This document shows, one piece after another, positions 33,343 to 40,748 of a DNA stretch of 51,682 nt; the first letter of the stretch is position 1; every line of letters starts with the position of its first letter. A program made the position numbers and the translations under genes. Origin of the DNA: an uncultured bacterium (GTDB lineage Bacteria; Cyanobacteriota; Vampirovibrionia; Gastranaerophilales; Gastranaerophilaceae); contig CACWTN010000001.1 in assembly GCA_902763805.1 (NCBI GenBank), positions 1-51,682 of the forward strand, read 5' to 3'. The notes beneath the pieces are model-generated. The model was not told the DNA's origin, did not search any database, and saw only the letters and a list, made by a program, of their open reading frames with translations.

Positions 33343-34176
33343 TTATCCTCCGAGCATAGCAACATTGATTTTACCGAATTTTGCCGATAAGTCATCTATA
33401 TGATGAACAAGATACAAAATCGGTTCAATATCTTTTTCATTCAGGTCAATAATTGCACCCCAGTCTGCTCTTGCATGATGTGCCGCAATCATTCTTGCAA
33501 CACGCTTAAACCCTGCATTCATACAAATACAAAAACCATACTGAGAATGAGATATCCATTCTTTTCTGAAATCTTCATCATAGTCTATCAAACCTGATTC
33601 AAGGTCAACCGTGTATTCAAAAATCTTGCCGATATCGTGTAAAAGACAAGCCGCATAAACTTCATCGTGGTTAACTCTCTGGAAAAAGATTCCGAACATA
33701 GCTTCCGCATATCTCAGACACTCATGAACATGAACCATAAGTCCGCCAATGTAGTTATGATGCATAAGTTTTGCTGCGGGAGCAATCAGGATTTCTTCTT
33801 TGTTTTCAGAATAAATGTCTGATACAAATTTTTTGAGTTTTTCATCTGAAATTTTGTCTATATAAGAAACCAAAGCCTTGTATTCTTCTTCTCTTTCATC
33901 TTCGGAAAGTCCCGTTTTTGCTTCTTTTACAAGTTCCAAAGACTGAACCAGACAATTATTATATTTTTCGTTAAAAGAACCTGATACTATACGAAGCTGA
34001 TTACCGCATCTGAACAGTTTAGAATCCATTCTGTTCAAAGCTTCTTCCCACAAAATACAGTTCAAAGTTTCATCATTTTCGGTATCTCTTAACTGCAATT
34101 TACCCATTTTTGTCCCGGATTTCGTATCCCCGATAGCAAAAGTAACAACTTCATAAATAATATCCGTACTAAACAT
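33343..34176 (-). CDS. yhaM: 3'-5' exoribonuclease YhaM-like (OB fold + HD domain)
   Basis: A 277-residue protein with an N-terminal OB-fold nucleic-acid-binding region (residues 1-80, KMGKLQLRDTENDETLNCILW) and an HD-type metal-dependent hydrolase domain: LMHHNYIGGLMVHVHECLRYA, CLLHDIGKIFEY, HSQYGF, AAHHARADWGA. These residues match YhaM, which degrades RNA and single-stranded DNA from the 3' end. AAGGAG precedes the ATG. It is a little shorter than the Bacillus enzyme (about 314 residues). Confidence 0.88.
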   Translation of the reverse strand: MFSTDIIYEVVTFAIGDTKSGTKMGKLQLRDTENDETLNCILWEEALNRMDSKLFRCGNQLRIVSGSFNEKYNNCLVQSLELVKEAKTGLSEDEREEEYKALVSYIDKISDEKLKKFVSDIYSENKEEILIAPAAKLMHHNYIGGLMVHVHECLRYAEAMFGIFFQRVNHDEVYAACLLHDIGKIFEYTVDLESGLIDYDEDFRKEWISHSQYGFCICMNAGFKRVARMIAAHHARADWGAIIDLNEKDIEPILYLVHHIDDLSAKFGKINVAMLGG

Positions 34177-34256
34177 TTAAACTCCTTAATTTTTTCTAGC
34201 GGTATGTTTATGGCTATAAAGCCAGTCAAATTTATTTACCCCCATTGTACCATAAT

Positions 34257-34296
34257 AAAAAAGAATTGAACCTTTTTGTGATTCAATTCTTTTTTC
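34257..34296. terminator. Bidirectional terminator
   Basis: AAAGAATTGAA pairs perfectly with TTCAATTCTTT around a T-rich loop, with A-rich sequence before and T6 after. It lies downstream of the small minus ORF at 34354. A second inverted repeat (AGCTATTG 34308-34315 / CAATAGCT 34340-34347) lies beside it. Confidence 0.85.
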
Positions 34297-34353
34297 CTCT
34301 CTCCTGATAGCTATTGTTCTTTATTCTACTCTTCTCTCAATAGCTTTTCATCA

Positions 34354-34545
34354 TCACCGGCCGCTTATCCACAGCTCGGCGGGGCAATATCTACCCCTTT
34401 CATACTCCCTTCTGTTACCAATAATGCCATACTGCATCAAAACATCTTCCAAAACATTTTCATACTTTGTTATCAGTATGTTTAGAAGATTCATCATTTC
34501 GGATAGTTGGTTTTTCAAATCATATATCCCTTGTTTAATAAACAT
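34354..34545 (-). CDS. Possible small protein (63 aa)
   Basis: A doubtful gene. The first 40 residues would form an amphipathic, coiled-coil-like helix (LKNQLSEMMNLLNILITKYENVLEDVLMQYG) and the rest is basic. Only a weak ribosome site (GGAAT) is present, but a -10-like TATAAG lies just upstream and a good terminator lies about 60 bases downstream. It is divergent from the hybrid-cluster-like gene. I recognise no family. Confidence 0.4.
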   Translation of the reverse strand: MFIKQGIYDLKNQLSEMMNLLNILITKYENVLEDVLMQYGIIGNRREYERGRYCPAELWISGR

Positions 34546-34569
34546 ATTCCATACTTATAGCCGAAATGA

Positions 34570-34623
34570 CAGTATTTGTAAATATATCAAGCAATATTTT
34601 TTTACATTTGATAACAAATACTG
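34570..34623. repeat. Perfect 10-bp inverted repeat in a divergent intergenic region
   Basis: CAGTATTTGT at 34570-34579 and ACAAATACTG at 34614-34623 are perfect complements separated by 34 bases. It lies upstream of the hybrid-cluster-like gene and of the small divergent ORF. It could be a paired operator or an RNA hairpin. Confidence 0.6.
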
Positions 34624-34675
34624 CCTCGAAGGGTAATTAAAAATACATTTTTATAATGTATTATGCATAAAGATT

Positions 34676-36244
34676 ATGGTAAATGAAAAACACGAAGATT
34701 ATCAATACAACAGATGCATCTCCAGAGGGATTTGTTCAATAAATCCTGCAACAGCTTCGCTTCAGGAGGTTATTCTCTTATATTTAAAATATGCATCATT
34801 CTATGGTTTGAAACTTGAAGAATGCGGAATAAAAGACAAACGGTTAAAAAATTTTATTCTGAACACTATTGCGGTTTTGAGTTCAAATTACGAAATATCA
34901 GAAGCTAATTTTGGTATGATTAATTCAACCTTTCAGACAGAGCTTCCAAAATCGATAAAATACTACAATGAAGCCTGCGGCGGCACTGAAAAACCGGATA
35001 TTAACTTACCCAGCGAACAAACAGAACTAAATGAATACATAAGATTTGGAGAAAAAGAGTTTAACAAAAAGCTTCAGAACATTGAAAACGACGAACGCAA
35101 TTTGTACCGCATACTTTTTATTCTGATAAAGAGTATATGTATAAATATTCTGGTTTACGAGAGTTATGAACACAGTGCTGATGAAGAAATTTTATCTGTT
35201 TATAAAGTCCTCAACCTGATTAATACGCAGGAAAAATCAAAGGACGAGCTAAAAAAACTCATTCTTGATTTTGCCGAGAAAGACAGCAACCTGATGACAA
35301 AAATCAGTATTGCGCGTGAAGAAAGATATGGAGAACAAGATGAGCATACTGTTTCTTTTTCAACAACAAAGGGTAAAGCAGTGTTGGTTGTCGGTTCTAA
35401 TATCAGGGAGCTTGAACAGATTTTGGATGTATTCAAAGATAAGAATACCGATATTTATACTCACGACAACATGATAATAGCGCACTCTTTTCCCAAATTC
35501 AGAGAATACAAAAATCTGAAAGGGCAGTTTGGTCAGGGAATGGAAAACTGTCTGCTTGATTTTTCAACCTTTCCGGGACCTATAATATTTACCAGATACT
35601 CCCTTTTTAATGTCGAAAACCTCTACAGAGGCAGATTGTTCACAACTGATTTTTCGTATTCCAAAGGTGTTATTAAGATTGAAAATAACGATTTTACCGA
35701 AGTAATAAAAACTACCGAAGAATCAAAAGGGTTTAAAACAGGTAAAGTTTGTGAACCTGAAACCGTGGGTTTTTCTTTTGGCAAAGCAGCGGAAAAAATA
35801 AAAAACAGCCTTGAATACGGCAGCTACACGCAGGTTGTAATAATTGCTTCCGAAGGATATACAAATGAGGAAAAGGAATATTTTTCTACTCTTTTAAAAC
35901 ACCTGCCGGAAAATATTCTGGTTATTTCTCTTAATTGCTGCAAACCCAAGAGTAATGTTATTTGTATTAATGCATCAAATGATATTTACGGAACAAACAG
36001 GCTTATCAATGAAATTTTTAAAATCTGCCGAAAAAAAATAACGCTAATTTATCCTCACTCTGACAGACATATTTTATCGGTTATCATAAATTCTGCCGGA
36101 CACGAACAATGTGAAGTTTTTTTGGGGAATTGGAACCGCACAGTTATAAATCCGAATATTACAGATTGTCTGAAAGCGGATTTTTCTGTTTCGGGAATAA
36201 CTACTCCGAAAAATGATATTAACAAAATACTGAATGTTAAATAA
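34676..36244 (+). CDS. Hybrid-cluster protein (Hcp)-like protein lacking most cluster ligands
   Basis: A 522-residue protein with clear full-length similarity to Hcp: SRGICSINPATASLQE near the N-terminus, GKAVLVVGSNIRELEQIL, YTHDNMIIAHSFPKFREYKNLKGQFG, FSTFPGPIIFT, and GITTPKNDINKIL at the end. In Hcp the hybrid Fe-S-O cluster is held by His, Glu, four Cys and a late Glu. Here the equivalents are mostly changed: GHDL is GSNI (about 240-243), THGEM is THDNM (262-266), the NC of the next motif is RY, GCDG is ASEG, GQCND is INASND and YEQK is HSDR. Only one core Cys (about 421) and two N-terminal Cys (14 and 20) remain. It is therefore unlikely to be a working hydroxylamine/NO reductase. A -10 TATAAT lies about 20 bases before the ATG. 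Confidence 0.8.
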   Translation: MVNEKHEDYQYNRCISRGICSINPATASLQEVILLYLKYASFYGLKLEECGIKDKRLKNFILNTIAVLSSNYEISEANFGMINSTFQTELPKSIKYYNEACGGTEKPDINLPSEQTELNEYIRFGEKEFNKKLQNIENDERNLYRILFILIKSICINILVYESYEHSADEEILSVYKVLNLINTQEKSKDELKKLILDFAEKDSNLMTKISIAREERYGEQDEHTVSFSTTKGKAVLVVGSNIRELEQILDVFKDKNTDIYTHDNMIIAHSFPKFREYKNLKGQFGQGMENCLLDFSTFPGPIIFTRYSLFNVENLYRGRLFTTDFSYSKGVIKIENNDFTEVIKTTEESKGFKTGKVCEPETVGFSFGKAAEKIKNSLEYGSYTQVVIIASEGYTNEEKEYFSTLLKHLPENILVISLNCCKPKSNVICINASNDIYGTNRLINEIFKICRKKITLIYPHSDRHILSVIINSAGHEQCEVFLGNWNRTVINPNITDCLKADFSVSGITTPKNDINKILNVK

Positions 36245-36313
36245 ATTGCCCCTAAGCAAATATTGTTGTATATTGAATATGATATCAAACTTAAATTTTC
36301 AGCAGGAGCAAAA

Positions 36314-37132
36314 ATGTTTAAAACAGCAAGAGAAAGTTTAAAAATAACAAATGATAATATTATAATTGCAACCCCTCTTATATTATTTTCGCTGATTTCG
36401 GGGCTGTATCTGATTTTTTCCGCATCAGGAAGCAAAGCAGGAATTCTTTTTTCCGTATTTTTGTTTTTCCTTATGACGGCAGCTTTTATCTCAGGCTGGT
36501 TTTTTATGATAACCAGAGCCGTAAAAGAACCTGATATACAAAGCGGTCAGATTTTTTCGGATTTCCCGTCAGGAGTTGGAGAATACTTTTTATCAGCACT
36601 GGGAATAATATTTCAGACAGTAGTCATTTCTGTTCTTATTATGATAGCAGCATTCATAGCCGGCAAAAAATTTATCGGAGCACCCGGTGTTTCATACGAG
36701 CAGTTTTCACAGGCTCTTGTTAATGTTGAATCAATGAAAACTTTTGTTAACTCACTTAGTCAGGAGCAGCTTATTAAAATAAATAACTGGAACATGCTGA
36801 TATTTTTTGCAATGATTATCAACTCATTTATTTTAATGTTGTATCCTGCCGTTGTATTTTTCAAGAACAAAAATCCTTTTAAAGCTTTTTTCATAGCACT
36901 GAAGGACACCTTTGGACACAGATTTTTCAAAAATGCAGGCATATTTCTGCTGATTTTTGTTCTGTATATGCTCATATCTTTAGGTTCAGTGTTAACCAAC
37001 AATAACGTGATATTACACTTCATATTCACACTGATTAATTTCTATTTTGCAACGTATACGGGAGTTTTGGTATTTAACCACTATTATTCAAATTTCGTAA
37101 AAATAGGCTCTAATATTGATACAACCGTTTAA
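36314..37132 (+). CDS. Hypothetical polytopic membrane protein (272 aa)
   Basis: I do not recognise the family. The start is taken as the ATG at 36314 (AGCAGGAGC upstream); the frame extends 17 codons further without support. The product has about six membrane helices (near 20-38, 42-65, 92-115, 160-182, 207-228 and 232-255) and short polar loops. It has no transporter signature. Its last codons overlap the convergent CheR-like gene by 4 bases. Confidence 0.75.
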   Translation: MFKTARESLKITNDNIIIATPLILFSLISGLYLIFSASGSKAGILFSVFLFFLMTAAFISGWFFMITRAVKEPDIQSGQIFSDFPSGVGEYFLSALGIIFQTVVISVLIMIAAFIAGKKFIGAPGVSYEQFSQALVNVESMKTFVNSLSQEQLIKINNWNMLIFFAMIINSFILMLYPAVVFFKNKNPFKAFFIALKDTFGHRFFKNAGIFLLIFVLYMLISLGSVLTNNNVILHFIFTLINFYFATYTGVLVFNHYYSNFVKIGSNIDTTV

Positions 37133-37878
37133 GCTTTGGAATACATAAGATTAACATAAGGAGTTCCAACCGGACACCTTTTAAATCCGCTCAGTTCCAG
37201 ATGAAGGTCAGCTCTGCCTTCTGCCAGGTCATGATAACCAATCAATACGGTTGAAGAAGGACTTAATTTTTCACTTAATCTTTCTGCCAGCTCACGACGT
37301 TTTTGAAACGGCAGATATGCCCAGAAGTTTCTGCAGGACAGGAAAGTATTTTCAGACGGAATGCTTTCAATATCATCAAAAATATCACCCTGCTCAAAAA
37401 CGATGTTATCCGTCAAGATTTTTTTCGGAGAAAGCGTAAACAAATTTTCGCTGTTAAGGTTTCTGTTCAGGTTCAGAAATTCACGATATCTGCCGTTGGT
37501 AAGCTCATGTAATCGCAAAAAGTCATCAGATGATGCACCGCACTCTCCTCTTTTAGCCATAAAAATATTATCTGCGTTGATATCTTTTGCGACAATCGGA
37601 ATAATTTTTTTCACAAACTCCGGAGCATGAACCATAAATCCCATTAAAAACGAAAGCGGTTCAAGACCGTTAGAACAAACGTGGTTAATAAAATTCACCT
37701 TCGGAACATCTTTGTATTTCAGACATAAATAATTTATAAGACTTTTCCAATCCAAATCATCTCTGAAAAAATATGTTGTTGTTTTATAAAGCTCATTACC
37801 ATATTTGTCACACACCCATCGGGCATTGGACTTAAATCTCGGCTGATATGGAGTTTGTGCAACAGGTGATATTCTCAT
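37129..37878 (-). CDS. CheR-like SAM-dependent methyltransferase (249 aa)
   Basis: The order of motifs follows CheR: TTYFFRDDLDWKSL, then NFINHVCSNGLEPLSFLMGFM in place of the Gly/Glu-Pro-Tyr SAM motif, IVAKDINADNIFMAKRG, and ENTFLSCRNFWAYLPFQKRRELAERLSEKLSPSSTVLIGYHD. The CRN-x-x-x-Y segment is typical of CheR. The N-terminal CheR helical domain is missing and is replaced by a short leader with QPRFKSN. Substrate is unknown, and no chemoreceptor or CheB gene is nearby. It may modify something other than a chemoreceptor. Confidence 0.7.
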   Translation of the reverse strand: MRISPVAQTPYQPRFKSNARWVCDKYGNELYKTTTYFFRDDLDWKSLINYLCLKYKDVPKVNFINHVCSNGLEPLSFLMGFMVHAPEFVKKIIPIVAKDINADNIFMAKRGECGASSDDFLRLHELTNGRYREFLNLNRNLNSENLFTLSPKKILTDNIVFEQGDIFDDIESIPSENTFLSCRNFWAYLPFQKRRELAERLSEKLSPSSTVLIGYHDLAEGRADLHLELSGFKRCPVGTPYVNLMYSKA

Positions 37879-37907
37879 ACCTTATTTAAAAATCGTAAAA
37901 AAATTTT

Positions 37908-38145
37908 TTGACAAACAAACTATATACTTTTGTATTATCCGAAAGTTTAATGAAAAAACGCGAAAATAAAGTTATATTATTAATGTAAGTTTTTCGCAAA
38001 TTCCCGCTTGTGTTTTCAAGTTTAGGAGAAAAGAGTTTTTCTCAAAGGTTGCGGAAAGTGGAGAACATGTTTTCCACGGAGTTGAGTTGTTCGTCTCCGC
38101 TTACGGAAAAAGGGGGCAGGTTTGTTGAGTACCTGCCCTTTTTAA
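37908..38145 (+). ncRNA. Structured non-coding RNA of unknown class, with promoter and terminator
   Basis: No open reading frame is present, but a TTGACA (37908-37913) lies 17 bases before TGTATT (37931-37936), and a second -10 (TATATTATT) lies near 37973. A strong terminator (GGGCAGGT / ACCTGCCC + T5, 38115-38143) ends the unit. The transcript, about 160-200 bases, has several alternative stems: GAGAAA/TTTCTC near 38026-38041, GTGGA/TCCAC at 38059-38076, and AAGTGGAG/CTCCGCTT at 38056-38102. GGA triplets recur at 38025, 38053, 38060, 38078 and 38105. A 6S RNA or a CsrA-sequestering RNA are the two ideas I can offer; neither is shown. Confidence 0.6.
38113..38145. terminator. Terminator shared by the ncRNA and the phosphoesterase gene
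   Basis: GGGCAGGT (38115-38122) pairs with ACCTGCCC (38131-38138), followed by T7 on the plus strand and by C4T5 on the minus strand just past the stop at 38149. Confidence 0.9.
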
Positions 38146-38148
38146 ATG

Positions 38149-38928
38149 TTATTTAAGCTCGACGACTTCCGCCCATACCGACGGGTTTTTGGAAGTACAA
38201 TCAATAATATCAATTATTCTGTACGAAGGAGCAGGAGCAGTCGAAATATACTTAACTTCATTAACCGTTTCTTCTTTATTAACACCGAAATGTCCTGCGA
38301 CAACAGCTCTGACATTTGGATGTTTCTCAATTACATCAAGATATTTTTGGGGTTTGAATGTAACATAGCCTTCGTTTTCTGCCGGAGGGATAAGCGGAAA
38401 ATGCTGAAGAATAACAACATTTTTCTTTGAATTTTCACTCAGGGTTTTATCAACCCATTCAACCACATCATCTTTATAATATCCGTTTGTACCCGGGATA
38501 ACGTCTTTTGCACCGTCAACAACCATGAATACAACTCCGCCTTTTTCAAACGTATAATTCAAATCATAGGTTTTGCAGGTATGGAGTTTTTTCTTTAATA
38601 TTCTTTGATAATCTTTTTTGCTCAAATCTTTATGCTTATTAACATCCTTGTCACCGATAAGAACATAAAAAGGTTTATTTAGTTTTTTGGCTGCAGATAT
38701 AAAATTATTTAACTCCTGCTTATCCGGCTTCTGGATATTATCACCCGTAAATACAACAAAATCGACATCTTTTTGTTTGTTAACGTCTTTTATAACCTGT
38801 TTAAGGATTTCCGAGTTATTTGCTTGAGAATACCTTACATCGGTAATCTGAATAAATCTTAAATCTTTTGCAAAAACTGTTGTACATAAAAACAAGTAAA
38901 CAAAAAACAAGCCGAATATTTTTTTCAT
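38149..38928 (-). CDS. Secreted calcineurin-like phosphoesterase with altered metal ligands
   Basis: A 259-residue exported protein: signal peptide (1-20, ending FAKD), then the metallophosphoesterase pattern. Motif 1 DxH is D30-V-R32, so the His is replaced by Arg. Motif 2 GD is present (TGDN, 61-64). Motif 3 GNH(D/E) reads GDKD (92-95). Motif 4 His is present (QHFP, H176). Motif 5 GHxH reads GHFG (212-215). Three of the usual ligands are lost, so normal dinuclear catalysis is doubtful. The start is set at the ATG at 38928, at the signal peptide; the frame extends 30 codons further. It stands alone, with a terminator on the 3' side. Confidence 0.8.
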   Translation of the reverse strand: MKKIFGLFFVYLFLCTTVFAKDLRFIQITDVRYSQANNSEILKQVIKDVNKQKDVDFVVFTGDNIQKPDKQELNNFISAAKKLNKPFYVLIGDKDVNKHKDLSKKDYQRILKKKLHTCKTYDLNYTFEKGGVVFMVVDGAKDVIPGTNGYYKDDVVEWVDKTLSENSKKNVVILQHFPLIPPAENEGYVTFKPQKYLDVIEKHPNVRAVVAGHFGVNKEETVNEVKYISTAPAPSYRIIDIIDCTSKNPSVWAEVVELK

Positions 38929-39044
38929 ATTAATCACAATTCTACCCCTTATCGTTATCCCTATTTTATCACAGAAATAGTGAAATTTTTTCAAACATGG
39001 GTTATAATATACATGCAACGTACAAATCTAAGGCAGAAAAGAAA

Positions 39045-39305
39045 ATGTCTTTTGATTTTTCATCAAATATCAACCCCCCAATGAAAGCAGGAGCGGCATA
39101 CAAGGACGGAAGCGGCATGGGCGGCGGCGGAATGTATTTCAAGCAGCAAAAAAAACGCAAAGACCAGCCGGAAGAAGATTTGTTTGAACACAAAACAGAC
39201 GAAACAGAAAATGAAATTATTTTTTCTGAAATCCCTGAAAACGAAATCCCGCACGACAATATCGTTAACGATTTTGTAAACTGGTTCAGACAAAAGAAGA
39301 AATAG
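39045..39305 (+). CDS. Small hypothetical protein (86 aa)
   Basis: I do not recognise the family. The -10 TATAAT at 39003-39008 rules out the earlier in-frame ATG at 38997, so the ATG at 39045 is used (AAGG about 15 bases upstream). The N-terminal part contains a Gly-rich stretch (AAYKDGSGMGGGGMYF), followed by a basic patch (KQQKKRK), an acidic middle (EEDLFEHKTDETENE) and a basic end (NWFRQKKK). No membrane or signal sequence. It precedes bioA by about 80 bases and may be separately transcribed. Confidence 0.6.
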   Translation: MSFDFSSNINPPMKAGAAYKDGSGMGGGGMYFKQQKKRKDQPEEDLFEHKTDETENEIIFSEIPENEIPHDNIVNDFVNWFRQKKK

Positions 39306-39385
39306 GTATTCCCGTTTATCTGCCATTCATAATATACCATTATCAAATTCAGCGGAGTATAATAATGGTATAGATGAGGTATGTT

Positions 39386-40732
39386 ATGAATTGGCAGGAA
39401 GAGGATTTAAAGTATATTTGGCACCCGTGCTCCCAGATGAAGGACTATGAAACCTTGCCGCCTGTTGTTATTGAACGCGGCCAGGGAATAAATTTGTATG
39501 ACGTTAACGGCAAATGTTATAAAGACGTTATAAGCTCGTGGTGGTGTAATCTTTTGGGACATTGTCACCCAAGGATTAATGCTGCCATGAAAAAACAGCT
39601 TGATACACTTGAACACGTTATTTTTGCTAATTTCACACATAAAACAGCCATTACTTTATGTCAAAAATTAACCGAAGTTTTACCAAAAGGGTTGTGCAAA
39701 TTCAACTTTGCGGATAATGGTTCTGCTGCAATAGAGATGGCACTGAAGATGAGTTTTCAGTACCATTACCAGACAGGAAATCCGCAGAAAAAAAGGTTTA
39801 TGGCTTTAGCTGATGCCTACCACGGTGAAACATTAGGCGCACTCGCCGTAGGCGGAGTTGATTTATATTCTGAACTCTATAAACCGCTTTTGCTTGATGT
39901 CATAAGAATAGAAGGCATCGATTGCTATCGCTGTCAGTGGGGTAAATGCCGAGACTGCTGCAACTGTGAATGTTTTGTTAAAGCAGAAGAAGTATTCAGA
40001 AAATACGCAGATGAAACGGCTGCCGTAATTGTTGAACCTCTTTTACAGGGTTCTGCCGGTATGAAAGTTTATCCGCCTTTGTATCTTAAAAAACTACGGG
40101 AACTCTGCGACAAATACAATGTTCACCTTATTGCCGACGAAATCGCAACAGGCTACGGAAGAACAGGAAAAATGTTTGCATTTGACCACGCAGGCGTCAG
40201 TCCTGATATTATGTGTCTTTCTAAAGGACTTACGGGCGGTTATATGCCAATGTCTGTCTGTGTTACTACCCAAAAGATTTACGATGCATTTTACGACGAT
40301 TACTTAAAGGGTAAGGCCTTTATGCATTCTCATACCTATGCGGGAAATCCGCTTGCCTGCTCCGCTGCAATTGAAGTTCTGAACATTTTGAAAGACGAAG
40401 AAATTATTCCGAAAGCAGTTGAAAAAGCTAAATATTTTAACCAAATCATCAGAGAAAAATTTTTACCGCTTGAAAACGTGGGAGAAGTTCGCTCTATTGG
40501 TCTTGTTAATGCAATTGAGCTTGTAAAAAACAGGGACACAAAAGAACCTTTCGATTACAGAAAAAGAACAGGATACCAGATTTATAAAAAAGCTCTGGAA
40601 AAAGGTGTTATATTAAGACCGCTTGGCGATGTAATCTACTTTAATCCACCGCTTATTATTGAAAAAAATGACATGGATTTTGTAACCGATGTTGCTTTAG
40701 AATGCACAAAAGAAGTTCTCGGCATCAGATAA
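39386..40732 (+). CDS. bioA: Adenosylmethionine-8-amino-7-oxononanoate aminotransferase
   Basis: Biotin synthesis: transfers the SAM amino group to KAPA, making DAPA. The 448-residue class III PLP aminotransferase shows YIWHPCSQMKDYE at the start, SSWWCNLLGHCHP, DNGSAAIEMALKMSFQYH, YHGETLGALAVGG, DEIATGYGRTGKMFA and the PLP lysine in CLSKGLTGGYMP. A Cys-rich insert (CYRCQWGKCRDCCNCECF, about residues 179-198) sits between them, with eight cysteines. The start is the ATG at 39386 with GAGG upstream; an ATG four codons earlier overlaps that site. Its end lies 16 bases from the convergent flavoprotein gene. Confidence 0.95.
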   Translation: MNWQEEDLKYIWHPCSQMKDYETLPPVVIERGQGINLYDVNGKCYKDVISSWWCNLLGHCHPRINAAMKKQLDTLEHVIFANFTHKTAITLCQKLTEVLPKGLCKFNFADNGSAAIEMALKMSFQYHYQTGNPQKKRFMALADAYHGETLGALAVGGVDLYSELYKPLLLDVIRIEGIDCYRCQWGKCRDCCNCECFVKAEEVFRKYADETAAVIVEPLLQGSAGMKVYPPLYLKKLRELCDKYNVHLIADEIATGYGRTGKMFAFDHAGVSPDIMCLSKGLTGGYMPMSVCVTTQKIYDAFYDDYLKGKAFMHSHTYAGNPLACSAAIEVLNILKDEEIIPKAVEKAKYFNQIIREKFLPLENVGEVRSIGLVNAIELVKNRDTKEPFDYRKRTGYQIYKKALEKGVILRPLGDVIYFNPPLIIEKNDMDFVTDVALECTKEVLGIR

Positions 40733-40748
40733 AAACAGAAGCATACCG

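Noticed and set aside
34365..34373. A perfect DnaA box (TTATCCACA).
   Set aside because: It is a single copy without a cluster, an AT-rich unwinding region, or dnaA/dnaN nearby, so it does not support an origin.
37941..37967. A sigma-28-like site before the structured RNA (GAAAGTTT-N11-GCGAAAAT).
   Set aside because: The -35 half is good but the -10 half matches only 4 of 8; the four accepted sites match 6 to 8.
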